Positions 15,975 through 24,054 of a DNA stretch of 30,279 nt are shown here, one piece after another. Below the pieces are notes generated by a model. The model searched no databases, was not told where the DNA came from, and saw nothing but the letters and a program-made list of their open reading frames with translations. How positions within the stretch are numbered: the first letter of the stretch is position 1; each line of letters opens with the position of its first letter. A program made the position numbers and the translations under genes. The stretch comes from Eshraghiella sp045129695 (GTDB lineage: Bacteria > Bacillota > Clostridia > Lachnospirales > Lachnospiraceae), in assembly GCA_045129695.1 (NCBI GenBank), contig JBGVJZ010000032.1:1-30279 (forward strand), given 5' to 3'.

Positions 15975-16008
15975 TTTGGGAAATTTGGGAAAATTTAAAA
16001 TAAATAAC

Positions 16009-16065
16009 TTGAAAAAAGTTATTGCGTATGATAAAATACCTTTTGTGTGAGTTGTCATACGCAAT
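16009..16065 (+). promoter_or_regulatory. secG promoter overlapped by an 11-bp inverted repeat
   Basis: TTGAAA (16009-16014), a 17-base spacer and TAAAAT (16032-16037) form a good sigma-A promoter. A perfect inverted repeat ATTGCGTATGA (16021-16031) / TCATACGCAAT (16055-16065) has its left arm filling the spacer up to the -10 and its right arm downstream of the start site; TTTTA follows. It could be an operator pair, or a long-loop terminator of the exporter operon that shares DNA with the next promoter. Confidence 0.65.
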
Positions 16066-16090
16066 TTTACGAATCTGGGAGGTGTAACCC

Positions 16091-16333
16091 GTGGAAATTT
16101 TAAAATTAGTTCTTTCAATTGTATTAGTTATAGATTGTATTGTATGCGCAGCAATTGTTTTATTACAGGAAGGTAAGTCGGCCGGACTTGGAACAATTAG
16201 TGGCGTAGCTGATACTTACTGGGGTAAGAATAAGGGCCGTTCAGGCGATGGATTGTTGAAGAGAATTACATTTGTATGTGCAATAATTTTCTTTATACTG
16301 ACCATCGTATTGAATTTAAAAGTTTTTAATTAA
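16091..16333 (+). CDS. secG: Preprotein translocase subunit SecG
   Basis: An 80-residue protein with two membrane helices (about residues 3-22 and 58-77) and the conserved linker LLQEGKSAGLGTISG then DTYWGKNKGRSGDGLLKR. It is the small auxiliary subunit of SecYEG that helps move preproteins across the cytoplasmic membrane. The start is GTG at 16091, with GGGAGGTG seven bases upstream. The gene lies at the head of the secG-rnr-smpB-ssrA cluster found across Firmicutes and has its own promoter and terminator. Confidence 0.93.
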   Translation: MEILKLVLSIVLVIDCIVCAAIVLLQEGKSAGLGTISGVADTYWGKNKGRSGDGLLKRITFVCAIIFFILTIVLNLKVFN

Positions 16334-16348
16334 TTTTGACTAATGAAG

Positions 16349-16376
16349 ACTCTTGGAAGACCTCCAAGAGTTTTTT
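16349..16376 (+). terminator. Intrinsic terminator after secG
   Basis: Perfect 9-bp stem ACTCTTGGA / TCCAAGAGT, 5-base loop, and six T residues. Confidence 0.92.
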
Positions 16377-16414
16377 GTTCAATATTTGTTTAATGAGTCA
16401 GAGGGAGTAATTTT

Positions 16415-18568
16415 ATGGAGCATAATTCATTTGAAAAAAGAAAAAAAGTAATTAATGACCTGATACATGATAAATTTTATACGCCTATGAAAGCCAAGGA
16501 AATTGCAATGCTCCTGAATATTCCTAAATCGGAGCGGCCTGCATTACAGGAGGTTCTTGATGCACTTGTTATGGAGGGTAAAATCGGTCTTTCCAAGAAG
16601 GGCAAGTACGGCAGGGCAGAGAATACCGCAATTGTCGGAAGGTTTGAAAGTCATCAGAAGGGCTTTGGATTTGTAGTGGTCGAAGGTGAAGAAGATGATA
16701 TCTATGTGGCAGAGAAGGATATCAATGGTGCTTTGCATAACGATATGGTTCAGGTGGTTGTGACTTCTGAGAAGCATGAGGGCAAGCGCCGGGAAGGTAA
16801 GATTCTTAAAGTTATTGAACGAGGAACTCAGGAGATTGTCGGATTCTATCAGAATGCAGGCAATTATGGTTTTGTGATTCCTGACAACCAGAGATTTGCC
16901 AAGGACATTTTTGTACCGGGGAATAGGTCAAAGGGTGCAGTTAACGGTCATAAGGTTGTTGTTCATATAACAGATTATGGTGATGAGAAGCATAAGCCGG
17001 AGGGTGAAGTGGTCAGAATAATCGGACATGTCAATGACCCCGGAACGGATATTTTATCCATTGTGGCAGGCTATGACATTCCGATGGAATATCCTGACGA
17101 GGTTATGGATCAGGCGGATAATGTTTCAAGTGAAGTATCTGAAGAAGAGAAGCTCGGAAGAAAAGATTGCAGAACATGGCAGACTGTTACAATTGATGGT
17201 GAGGATGCCAAGGATTTGGATGATGCTATAACCTTAACCAAAGAAAATGACATTTACAGATTAGGCGTTCATATTGCGGATGTATCTAACTATGTCAGGG
17301 AAAATACGCCTCTTGATAAGGAAGCAAGACTCAGAGGTACAAGCGTATATCTCGTTGACAGAGTAATTCCAATGCTGCCTCATAAATTAAGTAATGGAAT
17401 CTGCTCTTTGAATCAGGGTGTGGACAGGCTCTCCTTAAGCTGTATTATGGATATTGATTCGAAAGGTAATGTGGTAAATCATGAAATCTGTGAAACTGTA
17501 ATTAATGTTGACAGAAGAATGTCTTACACAGCGGTTAAGAAGATTATCGAAGATAACGATACTGAAACCATTGCAGAATATGAAGAACTTGTACCTATGT
17601 TTCATCTTATGAATGAACTTGCTGGTATTCTTCGTAAAAAGAGACATGGCAGAGGCTCAATAGATTTTGATTTTCCGGAGAGCAAAATCAGACTTGATTC
17701 CAATGGTAAACCAATTGAAATAAAAGCATATGAAAGAAATTCCGCAACTAAGATAATTGAGGATTTTATGCTTATTGCCAATGAAACTGTTGCGGAAGAC
17801 TGCTTCTGGCAGGAACTGCCTTTTGTATACAGAACTCATGATAATCCTGATCCTGAGAAGATTCAGGCATTGGGTGCATTTATTAATAATTTTGGTTATT
17901 CAATCAGAATTTCCAATGAAGATGTTCATCCGAAGGAGATACAGAAGCTTCTTGAGAAGATTGAAGGAACCGACGAGGAAGCAATGCTTTCAAGACTCAC
18001 TCTCCGCTCAATGAAAAGAGCACAGTATGGAACTGAATGTACAGGACATTTTGGTCTTGCTGCCAAATATTACTGTCATTTTACTTCACCAATCAGAAGA
18101 TATCCTGACCTTCAGATTCATAGAATTATCAAGGAAAATCTTCATGGGGATTTACAGGACAAAAGAATAACACATTATGAAAATGTCCTTCCTGAAACTG
18201 CCAGGCAATGCAGTTTGACTGAGAGACGAGCTGATGAGGCTGAACGTGATGTGGAAAAACTCAAGAAAACAGAGTATATGAGTTATCATATTGGCGAAGA
18301 GTTTGATGGTGTAATATCAGGCATAACACAGTGGGGAATTTATGTGGAGCTTCCGGATACAATAGAAGGAATGATTCACGTATCTTCATTGGAAGGCGAT
18401 TATTATATATATGATCCGACTCACTATGAAATGGTGGGAGAGGTTACTAAGAAGACCTTCAAGCTGGGTCAGAGACTTCATGTAAAATGTGTTGATACTG
18501 ACACTTTTGCAAGAACGATTGATTTTCAGATTGTTGAACCGGAAAAAGATACAAATGAGGTAGGCTGA
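16415..18568 (+). CDS. rnr: Ribonuclease R
   Basis: A 717-residue 3'-5' exoribonuclease of the RNase II/R family that degrades structured RNA and takes part in trans-translation by removing non-stop mRNA. Domains in order: an N-terminal winged helix (residues 1-65), cold-shock domains (about 68-200), the RNB catalytic domain with the acidic cluster DAKDLDDAITL near residues 262-272, and a C-terminal S1 domain beginning around residue 628 (GVISGITQWGIYVEL). GGGAG lies before the ATG. The stop and the smpB start overlap as TGATG, so the two are coupled. The usual lysine-rich tail is short here. Confidence 0.97.
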   Translation: MEHNSFEKRKKVINDLIHDKFYTPMKAKEIAMLLNIPKSERPALQEVLDALVMEGKIGLSKKGKYGRAENTAIVGRFESHQKGFGFVVVEGEEDDIYVAEKDINGALHNDMVQVVVTSEKHEGKRREGKILKVIERGTQEIVGFYQNAGNYGFVIPDNQRFAKDIFVPGNRSKGAVNGHKVVVHITDYGDEKHKPEGEVVRIIGHVNDPGTDILSIVAGYDIPMEYPDEVMDQADNVSSEVSEEEKLGRKDCRTWQTVTIDGEDAKDLDDAITLTKENDIYRLGVHIADVSNYVRENTPLDKEARLRGTSVYLVDRVIPMLPHKLSNGICSLNQGVDRLSLSCIMDIDSKGNVVNHEICETVINVDRRMSYTAVKKIIEDNDTETIAEYEELVPMFHLMNELAGILRKKRHGRGSIDFDFPESKIRLDSNGKPIEIKAYERNSATKIIEDFMLIANETVAEDCFWQELPFVYRTHDNPDPEKIQALGAFINNFGYSIRISNEDVHPKEIQKLLEKIEGTDEEAMLSRLTLRSMKRAQYGTECTGHFGLAAKYYCHFTSPIRRYPDLQIHRIIKENLHGDLQDKRITHYENVLPETARQCSLTERRADEAERDVEKLKKTEYMSYHIGEEFDGVISGITQWGIYVELPDTIEGMIHVSSLEGDYYIYDPTHYEMVGEVTKKTFKLGQRLHVKCVDTDTFARTIDFQIVEPEKDTNEVG

Positions 18569-19032
18569 TGGATAAGAATAATTTTAAGCTTGCAGCTAAT
18601 AATAAGAAAGCATATTTTGATTATTTCATTGAAGATAAATGGGAAGCAGGGATTTCTCTGTATGGAACAGAGGTTAAATCCATCCGCATGGGCAAGGTAA
18701 GTATTAAGGAGTCCTACATTAAGATTGAGCAGGGCGAGGTTTTTGTATATAACATGCATATCAGCCCATATGAAAAAGGTAATATTTTCAATCGTGACCC
18801 GATAAGGGTGCGTAAGCTTCTGCTTCACAGAGCGGAGATTAATAAGCTTTCGGGAAAAATTGCAGAAAAGGGATATACTCTTGTTCCGTTGCAGGTCTAT
18901 ATTAAAGACGGACTTGTAAAAATGGAAATAGGACTTGCAAAAGGTAAAAAACTTTACGACAAACGTGATTCAATTGCCAAAAAAGATGTTAGGCGGGAGA
19001 ATGAAAGAGAATTTAAGATAAAGAATTTGTAA
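18568..19032 (+). CDS. smpB: SsrA-binding protein SmpB
   Basis: A 154-residue RNA-binding protein that joins tmRNA and brings it to stalled ribosomes. Family motifs: ANNKKAYFDYFIEDKWEAGI, LYGTEVKSIR, SYIKIEQGEVFVYNMHISPY, RKLLLHRAEI and the C-terminal KGKKLYDKRDSIAKKD tail that mimics part of a tRNA in the ribosome. Translation is coupled to rnr by a one-base overlap. Its RNA partner ssrA lies 93 bp downstream on the same strand. Confidence 0.97.
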   Translation: MDKNNFKLAANNKKAYFDYFIEDKWEAGISLYGTEVKSIRMGKVSIKESYIKIEQGEVFVYNMHISPYEKGNIFNRDPIRVRKLLLHRAEINKLSGKIAEKGYTLVPLQVYIKDGLVKMEIGLAKGKKLYDKRDSIAKKDVRRENEREFKIKNL

Positions 19033-19099
19033 TTTTATACCGATATATGTTATGATTAACAAAGGGTCTCGTTGGATAGATTCTTTGCATAATGAAAAC

Positions 19100-19122
19100 G
19101 GCACAACCGGATTGTGCCTTTA
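19100..19122 (+). terminator. Hairpin between smpB and ssrA
   Basis: GGCACAA / TTGTGCC stem of 7 bp with loop CCGGA, followed by TTTAT. It ends only a few bases before the tmRNA 5' end, so it is either the smpB terminator or a 5' precursor stem that guides tmRNA processing. No clear separate ssrA promoter was found. Confidence 0.5.
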
Positions 19123-19125
19123 TAA

Positions 19126-19461
19126 GGGCTAGTACAGGTTTCGACGGGGATTTTGAATTCGGAGAAGCAAGCCGCAGGGTGATGCGTTAAATTCCAAATT
19201 AAACTAAACGCTAACGATAATTTAGCAATCGCTGCCTAGTTGCAGCCATCGGCCTTCCTGCACCTACACAGGAAGTTACCGGTGTCGAACATGTAGGAAA
19301 CGACATGTATTAAGCTTTGCATACATGGGCGTATTATGAAGCTACTAAGAATCGGATTGTGTCTGTTCAAGCCGTTTTGAGGGAATGTCAATAGACAGAC
19401 TAAGCTTGTAGAAGTACGATGGATGGATTTTCGGACCGGGGTTCGACTCCCCGCTGGTCCA
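19126..19461 (+). ncRNA. ssrA: Transfer-messenger RNA (tmRNA)
   Basis: The tRNA-like ends pair as GGGCTAG (19126-19132) with CTGGTCC (19454-19460), including two G-U pairs, and A at 19461 is the discriminator. CCA is not encoded. The T-arm reads GGGGTTCGACTCCCC, and the 5' part TTTCGACGGGG is typical. The tag frame starts at GCT 19210 and reads ANDNLAIAA, ending at TAG 19237-19239, a clostridial-type tag with the AIAA degradation end. Pseudoknot segments follow. The RNA rescues stalled ribosomes with SmpB and works with RNase R, both encoded directly upstream. Exact mature ends are inferred from acceptor pairing. Confidence 0.95.
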
Positions 19462-19612
19462 CTCATGAATAATTTAAAAGTTTTAATGCTAGAATGATGA
19501 ATGAGAAAAACTCTGATTTTATATTAACATCAGACGTGCTGTTATGTGTGACAGGATGTTCATTTACCCGAATATCAGAGTAGAATGCTAAGAAAACTGA
19601 GGCTGATAATAC
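19462..19612 (+). other. Intergenic stretch with nested inverted repeats downstream of ssrA
   Basis: No ORF is supported. Nested complementary blocks are ACTCTGAT (19510-19517) / ATCAGAGT (19574-19581), AACATC (19526-19531) / GATGTT (19555-19560) and CTGT (19539-19542) / ACAG (19551-19554), which together could fold as one branched or bulged arm of about 72 bases. It is followed by an intrinsic terminator, so it is probably a tmRNA trailer or a small independent RNA. No known class was recognised. Confidence 0.4.
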
Positions 19613-19642
19613 AAAAAGCACCTGAAAACTGAGGTGCTTTTT
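19613..19642 (+). terminator. Intrinsic terminator downstream of ssrA
   Basis: Perfect 11-bp stem AAAAAGCACCT / AGGTGCTTTTT with an 8-base loop. It ends the ssrA region and is separate from the chemoreceptor promoter. The rest up to 19745 is A/T-rich without further visible signals. Confidence 0.9.
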
Positions 19643-19748
19643 GAGTGTATTATGTATTATTTTGTGCAGATTGTTACTTAATTATAATAAAAAAGTGAAA
19701 AAATATGTAAAATTGTACAAGAAAAAACTTTTTTTTTGAAATATATGG

Positions 19749-19757
19749 TGGTATAAT
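19749..19757 (+). promoter_or_regulatory. Extended -10 promoter of the chemoreceptor gene
   Basis: TGG directly before TATAAT (19752-19757) fits an extended -10. At the -35 distance there is only a T-run. No sigma-D (FliA) consensus was seen, though sigma-D often drives chemoreceptor genes. Confidence 0.55.
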
Positions 19758-19789
19758 GACAGTAAAATTACATAAAGGAGGATACTTGA

Positions 19790-21202
19790 ATGAATAAAAG
19801 TATTGGGAAGAAGATTATCTGCCTGATGGCTATCGTTGGTGTGATAATGGTTGGCTTCTGTGTTTGTAATGTTCTTTCGTTGCAGGACCTTGATAAACGT
19901 AATGATAAGGTTATTGAAGAAGTTAAAGAACTTAAGGAAGCCATTAGTGACAATGACAGGGATGCAGCTGATGATATTGAAGCCAGAATGGAAAAAGATT
20001 CTGTTACAATGAATTCTAAGATTGATGGTACAGTTGGTTTCTGTTTCGCTGCTACGGGATTAATTATTGTATTAGTTGCTGCTACAATTGTAATCATTAA
20101 GATTACTGTTGCTACTCCGGCAAAGAAGGCTACTGACCAGCTTGAAGACATTGTTGCTAACATTGAAGCAGGACGTGGTGATTTAACAAAGCGTGTTAAT
20201 GTCAAATCCAAAGACGAAATCGGCCGACTTGTTGTATGCATTAATAAGTTCATAGCCGGACTTCAGGGAATTGTTCAGAATGTTAATGAAGAGTCGGAGC
20301 GTCTTACTGCTGCAACTAACAATATTGCAGGCGGAGTTGATTCTTCCAGCCAGAATGCTATGAATATTTCATCAGCAATGGAAGAGCTTGCTGCAAGTAT
20401 GCAGGAAGTTTCAGCCACATTAACTCAGATTTCTGAGGGAAGCGAAGAGATTCTCAGACAGGTTAATGATATTAATAGCAGTGCTGAAGGCGGAGCCGGT
20501 ACTGTTACTGCAATCAAGGATCGTGCTGTTGTAATGCATAAAGAGACTAATGAGAGCAAAGAGAATACCATCCATGTATTAAAAGAAATTGGTGCTGAAC
20601 TTGATGTTGCAGTTAAAGAGAGTAAGAGTGTTGAGAAGATTAACGAGCTTACAGATAACATCCTTAATATTGCATCACAGACTAACCTCCTTGCACTTAA
20701 TGCCTCAATTGAAGCTGCCCGTGCAGGTGAAGCAGGTAAGGGATTTGCGGTAGTTGCGGATGAGATTCGTGTTCTCGCTGCTAACAGCCGTGAGACAGCT
20801 AACAGCATTCAGCAGATTAGTGCTCTTGTAACAAGTGCAGTTGAGAAACTCAGTTCGAATGCACAGGCTGTACTTGAGTTTGTTGGTTCTGATGTATTAA
20901 CAGACTATGACAAATTTGTTGAAGTTGTTAACCAGTATGAATCTGATGCAGACCTTATGAAGGAAATGCTTACAGAATTTGCCGGAAAGGCCGGAGACAT
21001 CACTACTACAATGCATAACATGAACGATGGAGTACAGGGAATTGCATTGTCAGTTGATGAAAGTGCTAAAGCAGTTACCAGTGTTGCGGAAGATACATCT
21101 AACCTTGTATGTGCTATCACACAGATTAAGGAGAAATCCGACGACAACCAGGAAATTGCTGAGAAACTCGTGAAAGAAATTGGAATTTTTGAAAATATTT
21201 AA
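19790..21202 (+). CDS. Methyl-accepting chemotaxis protein
   Basis: A 470-residue chemoreceptor. A first membrane helix (about residues 9-29) and a second (about 83-105) bracket a short extracytoplasmic region of only some 50 residues, rich in D, E and K and probably helical. A HAMP segment (about 106-160, with TKRVNVKSKDEIGRL) and a long coiled-coil signalling domain follow. The hairpin tip that contacts CheA/CheW is present: NLLALNASIEAARAGEAGKG then FAVVADEIRVLA. The tiny sensor region suggests it senses membrane state, a partner protein or a small ligand rather than binding through a Cache domain. AAGGAGG lies before the ATG. No che gene is adjacent. Confidence 0.95.
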   Translation: MNKSIGKKIICLMAIVGVIMVGFCVCNVLSLQDLDKRNDKVIEEVKELKEAISDNDRDAADDIEARMEKDSVTMNSKIDGTVGFCFAATGLIIVLVAATIVIIKITVATPAKKATDQLEDIVANIEAGRGDLTKRVNVKSKDEIGRLVVCINKFIAGLQGIVQNVNEESERLTAATNNIAGGVDSSSQNAMNISSAMEELAASMQEVSATLTQISEGSEEILRQVNDINSSAEGGAGTVTAIKDRAVVMHKETNESKENTIHVLKEIGAELDVAVKESKSVEKINELTDNILNIASQTNLLALNASIEAARAGEAGKGFAVVADEIRVLAANSRETANSIQQISALVTSAVEKLSSNAQAVLEFVGSDVLTDYDKFVEVVNQYESDADLMKEMLTEFAGKAGDITTTMHNMNDGVQGIALSVDESAKAVTSVAEDTSNLVCAITQIKEKSDDNQEIAEKLVKEIGIFENI

Positions 21203-21225
21203 TCTTTCCCAATTTTATTTATTTG

Positions 21226-21257
21226 CCCACTATGGTATAATTCCATAGTGGGTTTTT
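21226..21257 (+). terminator. Intrinsic terminator after the chemoreceptor gene
   Basis: Perfect 10-bp stem CCCACTATGG / CCATAGTGGG with a 7-base loop and TTTTT. Confidence 0.93.
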
Positions 21258-21301
21258 ATTTTGGGAAAATATAATATTTTTTCAAATGAAAGGAGTTTGT
21301 T

Positions 21302-21916
21302 ATGGGAGATTTTGCAGGAATTCAGGCGTATATGATAGGAGTATATCAATTCGAATTAAGAGAGGATTATGAAGCTGCCTTACAGGAGAAGAAGGGAGTG
21401 GAATATCTTAATTCACAGACGGATTATAAGGACATTGATAAAATTTATACAATGTATTGTGAACTTGTTCAGAGAAAGATATTTTATACACCTGTTGGTC
21501 TGGATTACCTTAGAAAGCTTCGCAGTACAATAGTAAATTCCGGTAAGTATGAGAGAAATACCATCCCGGCATTGTATGTTCCGTCAGGCAAAAAAAGAGA
21601 CAGCGCAAAGGTCGAGAGGTATATTTCGGCAAAATATAAGGACAGGGTAACTGAACTTGACAAAAAAGTTGGCAGGATGAAGAATAAGCACAGAACTTCA
21701 ATTCTTCTGAATATAATTATGGTAATTATGATTATTGCCATGTTCGGAATACTGATGACTTCATCAAATCCTAATATTCTTAATTATGAGCGGGTGCTTC
21801 AGGATAAATATGCATCATGGGCTGAGGACTTAAAGGAACAGGAGAATGAGCTGAGATTAAGAGAGCGTGAGCTTGAAAAACAACTGGAGAATATGGATAA
21901 CCCTTCACAGAAATAA
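21302..21916 (+). CDS. Membrane protein with C-terminal coiled coil, function unknown
   Basis: A 204-residue protein not recognised as a known family. Residues 1-130 are soluble and charged, with a Y- and E-rich start (MGDFAGIQAYMIGVYQF). One membrane helix spans about 133-153 (ILLNIIMVIMIIAMFGILM), and residues 163-198 form a highly charged coiled coil with E/L/R heptads. There is no signal peptide, so the N-terminal part is probably cytoplasmic and the coiled coil outside, or the reverse if the positive KNKH before the helix stays in. AAAGGAG lies before the ATG. The response regulator gene starts 51 bp downstream, so they may share a transcript. Confidence 0.75.
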   Translation: MGDFAGIQAYMIGVYQFELREDYEAALQEKKGVEYLNSQTDYKDIDKIYTMYCELVQRKIFYTPVGLDYLRKLRSTIVNSGKYERNTIPALYVPSGKKRDSAKVERYISAKYKDRVTELDKKVGRMKNKHRTSILLNIIMVIMIIAMFGILMTSSNPNILNYERVLQDKYASWAEDLKEQENELRLRERELEKQLENMDNPSQK

Positions 21917-21967
21917 CATAATTTATATTTATAATACACGAAGAATATTAAACAGGGAGGGATGTTC

Positions 21968-22636
21968 ATGAGAAAAAAGATTCTGGTTGTTGATGATGAA
22001 GCAAGAATGCGTAAACTGGTACGTGATTTTTTACAAAAAAAAGATTATGCGGTAATTGAAGCTGAGAACGGTGAAGAAGCAGTGGATTTGTTCTGCTCTA
22101 ATAACGATATTGATTTAATTATACTTGATATAATGATGCCTCGTATGGATGGCTGGCAGGTGTGTCGTGAGATTAGAAAATTATCCAATATTCCCATTGT
22201 GATGCTTACAGCCAAATCTGAGGAGAAAGATGAACTGCTTGGCTTTGAACTTGGTGTGGATGAATATATTACCAAACCATTCAGTCCTAAAGTTTTAACA
22301 GCAAGAGTTGAAGCTATATTAAGACGAGTGTCGGGTGATGACCAGGAAGTTCTTAGGGCAGATGGAATAGAAGTTGACAGAGTTGCACATATCGTTAAGG
22401 TAGATGGAGAAATAATTGACTTAAGCTTTAAGGAATTTGAACTTCTCACATATTTTCTTGAGAATAAGGGCGTTGCACTGTCCAGAGAAAAGATCCTTAA
22501 TAATGTTTGGAATTATGATTACTATGGGGATGCAAGAACAATTGATACACATGTTAAGAAACTTAGAAGCAGGTTAGGAGAACGAGGAAATGTTATTAAG
22601 ACTATTTGGGGAATAGGCTACAAGCTCGAGGAGTAA
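21968..22636 (+). CDS. OmpR/PhoB-family response regulator
   Basis: A 222-residue regulator. The receiver domain (residues 1-118) has the acidic pair VVDDEARM, phospho-acceptor D54 in LIILDIMMPRMDGW, the conserved Thr in MLTAKSE and Lys in YITKPFSP. The C-terminal winged helix (about 130-222) ends in DTHVKKLRSRLG then TIWGIGYKLEE, typical of DNA-binding OmpR-type output. The ATG at 21968 is preferred over 21962 because GGGAGGG is then six bases away. No kinase gene is adjacent; the nearest is the orphan sensor kinase beyond the liv operon at 27709, a likely but unproven partner. Confidence 0.93.
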   Translation: MRKKILVVDDEARMRKLVRDFLQKKDYAVIEAENGEEAVDLFCSNNDIDLIILDIMMPRMDGWQVCREIRKLSNIPIVMLTAKSEEKDELLGFELGVDEYITKPFSPKVLTARVEAILRRVSGDDQEVLRADGIEVDRVAHIVKVDGEIIDLSFKEFELLTYFLENKGVALSREKILNNVWNYDYYGDARTIDTHVKKLRSRLGERGNVIKTIWGIGYKLEE

Positions 22637-22682
22637 TTCTTTTTAAAACTTAAAATACTTTAGAGTAGGTCTTTAATTTAAG

Positions 22683-22711
22683 TTGACAAAAAGCCTTATT
22701 GATAGTAGTAT
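22683..22711 (+). promoter_or_regulatory. Sigma-A-type promoter of the liv operon
   Basis: Perfect TTGACA (22683-22688), a 17-base spacer and TAGTAT (22706-22711). The leader to the livJ ATG is about 77 bases. No T-box or other riboswitch was recognised in it. Confidence 0.8.
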
Positions 22712-22794
22712 ATGAAAGATAAAGATTATTTTTGTTCACTATTATGGTGAAAAATCTTAATCAAGACTTATATAGTCAACAAGGAGGAAAAGAA

Positions 22795-23952
22795 ATGAAA
22801 AAGTTCAAGAAAGTAGTTGCAATGGCAACTGTAGCTGTTATGGGTGTGGCTACGCTTGCAGGATGCTCAAGCCAGTCCGGTAAATCAGACAAATTCTATA
22901 TCGGTGGAATTGGACCTGTAACAGGTGATGCAGCGGTTTATGGTAATGCAGTTAAGAATGGTGCACAGATTGCTGTTGATGAGATTAATGCAGCCGGTGG
23001 AATTAACGGATATCAGATTGAATTCAAATTTGAGGATGATCAGGCAGATGGTGAATCAGCAATCAATGCATACAATACATTGAAGGACTGGGGAATGAAG
23101 ATTCTCATGGGAACAGTAACATCCGGTGCATGTGAATCAGTTGTTTCATTAACAGGTGATGATAATATGTATCAGTTAACACCTTCGGGTTCAGCAGCTA
23201 ACCTTATTGAAGGTGAAAATGTGTTCCAGGTATGTTTTACTGACCCTAACCAGGGAGTAGCTTCAGCTCAGTATATTTCAGAGCATGAGCTTGCAACTAA
23301 GGTAGCAATTATTTATGACAGCTCAGATATTTATTCTTCAGGTATCTATGAGAAATTTGTATCAGAAGCTAAGAATCAGGGTCTTGAAATTGTTGAGACA
23401 CAGTCATTTACTAAGGATAACAAGACAGATTTCTCTGTTCAAGTCCAGGCTTGTAAGGATTCAGGAGCAGATTTGTTGTTCCTTCCAATTTATTATAGAG
23501 AGGCTTCTCTTATTATTACAGAAGCTGATAAGACCGGTTTTGATGCAACAGTATTCTCATGTGATGGCCTTGACGGAATCTTGAGCGTAGAGGGCTTTGA
23601 CAAGAGCCTTGCTGAAGGTGCAATGCTTTTAACTCCATTCTCAGCAGATGCAACAGATGAGAAGACCGTTAACTTTGTTAAAACATATAAAGAGAAATAT
23701 AAAGAAGTTCCAAACCAGTTCGCAGCAGATGCATATGATGCAATTTACATTATTAAGGCTGCTATTGAGAAAGCAGATGCAACTCCTGATATGAGTATTT
23801 CAGATCTTGGAGATGCTTTAACCGCAGCAATGACAGAGATTAAAGTTGACGGAATTACAGGCGAAGGAATGACATGGTTAGCAACAGGAGAAGTTAATAA
23901 AGCTCCTAAGGCCGTTATTATTAAGGACGGTACATATGTTTCAGCTGAATAA
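22795..23952 (+). CDS. livJ: Branched-chain amino acid ABC transporter, substrate-binding lipoprotein
   Basis: A 385-residue LivJ-type periplasmic-binding protein of the type I fold, tethered to the outer face of the membrane in Gram-positives. It has a lipoprotein signal with lipobox TLAGC (Cys at about residue 23). The mature part starts IGGIGPVTGDAAVYGNAVKN and continues GAQIAVDEINAAGGINGY, the typical family opening, followed by FEDDQADGESAINAYN. It probably binds leucine, isoleucine or valine, although LivJ relatives also bind other amino acids or amides. ATG at 22795 has AAGGAGG upstream; the longer frame from 22732 lacks a ribosome site. It is the first gene of livJHMGF, separated from livH by a hairpin. 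Confidence 0.92.
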   Translation: MKKFKKVVAMATVAVMGVATLAGCSSQSGKSDKFYIGGIGPVTGDAAVYGNAVKNGAQIAVDEINAAGGINGYQIEFKFEDDQADGESAINAYNTLKDWGMKILMGTVTSGACESVVSLTGDDNMYQLTPSGSAANLIEGENVFQVCFTDPNQGVASAQYISEHELATKVAIIYDSSDIYSSGIYEKFVSEAKNQGLEIVETQSFTKDNKTDFSVQVQACKDSGADLLFLPIYYREASLIITEADKTGFDATVFSCDGLDGILSVEGFDKSLAEGAMLLTPFSADATDEKTVNFVKTYKEKYKEVPNQFAADAYDAIYIIKAAIEKADATPDMSISDLGDALTAAMTEIKVDGITGEGMTWLATGEVNKAPKAVIIKDGTYVSAE

Positions 23953-23981
23953 TTTTAAATATTATTAGTTAGAATTCATAG

Positions 23982-24013
23982 GGCAGAGAGGCTTTTGGTC
24001 TCTCTGTCTTTGT
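23982..24013 (+). terminator. Attenuator hairpin between livJ and livH
   Basis: GGCAGAGAG (23982-23990) pairs with CTCTCTGTC (24000-24008) with one G-U pair, followed by TTTGTT. It is probably a partial terminator that makes the binding protein more abundant than the membrane parts, as is common in ABC importer operons. Confidence 0.75.
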
Positions 24014-24054
24014 TACGAATTTGGTTAAAGAACCATAATTGATGAGGTGTGTTT

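Noticed and set aside
19236..19466. A 76-codon minus-strand ORF
   Set aside because: It lies inside the tmRNA gene, and its apparent coding signal comes from the antisense of a structured RNA.
20425..20808. Long minus-strand ORF opposite the chemoreceptor gene
   Set aside because: It is a shadow of codon bias in the real gene; composition is Ser/Leu/Ala-rich and there is no ribosome site.
7436..22668. AAATACTTTA-like string before the exoA, A and livJ promoters as one common operator
   Set aside because: Distances to the -35 differ widely and the string is cheap in AT-rich DNA; only the A/B pair is position-conserved.
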